Shown: positions 57,906-64,000 of the stretch, in pieces | Layout of the letters: each line of letters opens with the position of its first letter | Position numbering within the stretch: position 1 is the stretch's first letter | Assembly (NCBI GenBank): GCA_963966185.1 | Contig: CAWZYM010000018.1 | Span: 56,001 to 120,000 of the forward strand | Direction: 5' to 3' | Length of the DNA stretch: 64,000 bases | Source of the DNA: Rhabditoides inermis | Lineage: Eukaryota > Nematoda > Chromadorea > Rhabditida > Rhabditidae | Position numbers and translations under genes: made by a program | The notes under the pieces: generated by a model | The model's database searches: none | Told to the model about the DNA's origin: nothing | Seen by the model: the letters and a program-made list of their open reading frames with translations, nothing else

Positions 57906-58581
57906 ATGGATCCCGCAGCCTTGGAAGAGATCCGCAACCGTCGTATGGCCGAGATGAAGGTACTATGCGATCTATAGTAATAGTTATTTATAGTTCCAAC
58001 CATAACATGGTGCACATATGTTCCAATGAAAACAACCGTTTGTTATTGTACACGTTGTAGTCTGGCGGAGGTGGCGAGGAGGCGTCGCTGCCCGCCGGCA
58101 TGGGTGGCGGCGGAGGAGGGGCGGACGCCGCTGCTCAGGCGCGCGCCCAGGCTGAGAACCAGGAACAGGCCAAGAACCAGATGCTCTCACAGGTTAGTTG
58201 CTTTGGCACCACGCCGTCCGCACACCGCACTTACGCTGTATTGTTGCAGATCCTCGATCAGCCGGCGTTAGTGCGCCTGTCGAACCTGGCGGCCGCCAAG
58301 CCCGACAAGGCACGCATGGTCGAGCAGACCATCATCAACATGGCCAGGTGAGCGGGTCCAGTTCATCCCCATTGACCGTGTGTGGCTGCAGACGCGGTCA
58401 GTTGGCGGGGCGTATGTCGGACGAGGGACTGAAGCAGCTGCTCAATCGCGTCAGCGAGCAGACCACCCGCCAGACCACCGTCAAGGTACGCTACAGTTAT
58501 TTCAATGTTTGTTGTCCGTGCGCATTACTTGTCTTTCAGTTCGATCGCCGTCGCGCCGCCATCGACTCTGACTCGGACTGA
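57906..58581 (+). CDS. PDCD5: Programmed cell death protein 5 (TFAR19)
   Basis: Small conserved helical DNA-binding-type protein; in animals it is linked to apoptosis and to the TRiC chaperonin. The start MDPAALEEIRNRRMAEMK follows cattgcag directly. Then come a Gly-rich linker (GGGGEEASLPAGMGGGGGGA), AQAENQEQAKNQMLSQILDQ, PALVRLSNLAAAKPDKARMV, GRMSDEGLKQLLNRVSEQT and FDRRRAAIDSDSD with the stop at 58579-58581. The central helices and the FDRRR tail match the family; the Gly-rich insert is longer than usual. Five exons with short introns. Divergent from BCKDHB and convergent with the large minus-strand gene that ends at 58830. Confidence 0.95.
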
Positions 58582-58829
58582 TCCGCCCGCACCCCGCTCA
58601 CCACCGCCTACTTGTAATCTCCCCTCCCGCCGAGACACCGCCGCTTTCACACACTTCGTTGAATCACCGTTAAGTTTGCCGTTTTCACAGAATTGATAAA
58701 TATGGTTTGTACAATTGGATTTATAGTTTATACAATGCGAGTAAAAGTCTGGTATGTTAGTAATACAATTACACATTCTTGGAGGCGGCAGCGCAGCGGC
58801 CATGCCCCTCTCCCTCTCTTCCCTTCTTC

Positions 58830-64000
<5,171 letters not shown>

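Overview
This window is nuclear DNA from a compact animal genome, most likely a free-living rhabditid-type nematode. The evidence: nearly every gene is split by short introns (many 40-60 bases), several genes have a splice-acceptor-like AG directly before the ATG (as expected for spliced-leader trans-splicing), the SUMO gene reads almost like the nematode SMO-1, and there is a nematode-type globin and a cuticlin-style zona pellucida (ZP) protein. Exons are GC-rich with C/G-ending codons. Introns are full of (GA)n/(CT)n arrays that often start right at the 5' splice site. I could not fix a species.

Layout. 24-2815 (+): GPN2 GTPase and an unrecognised secreted protein. 2979-11175 (-): GPAA1 (GPI transamidase), a ZDHHC3/7 palmitoyltransferase, EIF4A3 and VAP. 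11754-13360 (+): UBR7, converging on a globin (13385-14897, -) with an N-myristoylation signal. 15158-17205 (+): PIGU, a second GPI-transamidase subunit. 17401-17992 (-): CHTF8. 18208-19752 (+): a run of small genes ending in COX19. 20563-21478 (-): a Maf-type bZIP factor. 21939-30609 (-): a metabotropic glutamate receptor carrying a 494-bp foldback element in one intron. 32420-34211: divergent SUMO and RPS7. 34340-35329 and 37287-38786 (+): two unrecognised proteins. 39124-42172 (-): CLN3. 43586-54804 (+): a very large Pro/Ser-rich ZP-domain membrane protein with an antisense gene nested in one intron. 55179-58581: divergent BCKDHB and PDCD5. 58830 to the window end (-): a nuclear-type protein with a Ulp1/C48-like cysteine-protease signature and a C2H2 finger, 5'-incomplete.

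Functional links. Two subunits of one complex (GPAA1 and PIGU) lie 9 kb apart. Mitochondrial functions recur (COX19, BCKDHB, perhaps the small membrane proteins beside COX19). SUMO and the putative Ulp-like protease are far apart and I infer no link. Most other genes are housekeeping genes with no operon logic visible.

The best candidates for new biology are the foldback element with a tRNA-like core, the donor-anchored microsatellites, the ZP gene with its repeated VDLG linker and nested gene, and the protease-like gene built from duplicated charged exons. Exon borders come from reading GT/AG sites, phase and protein similarity recalled from memory; no alignment was run.
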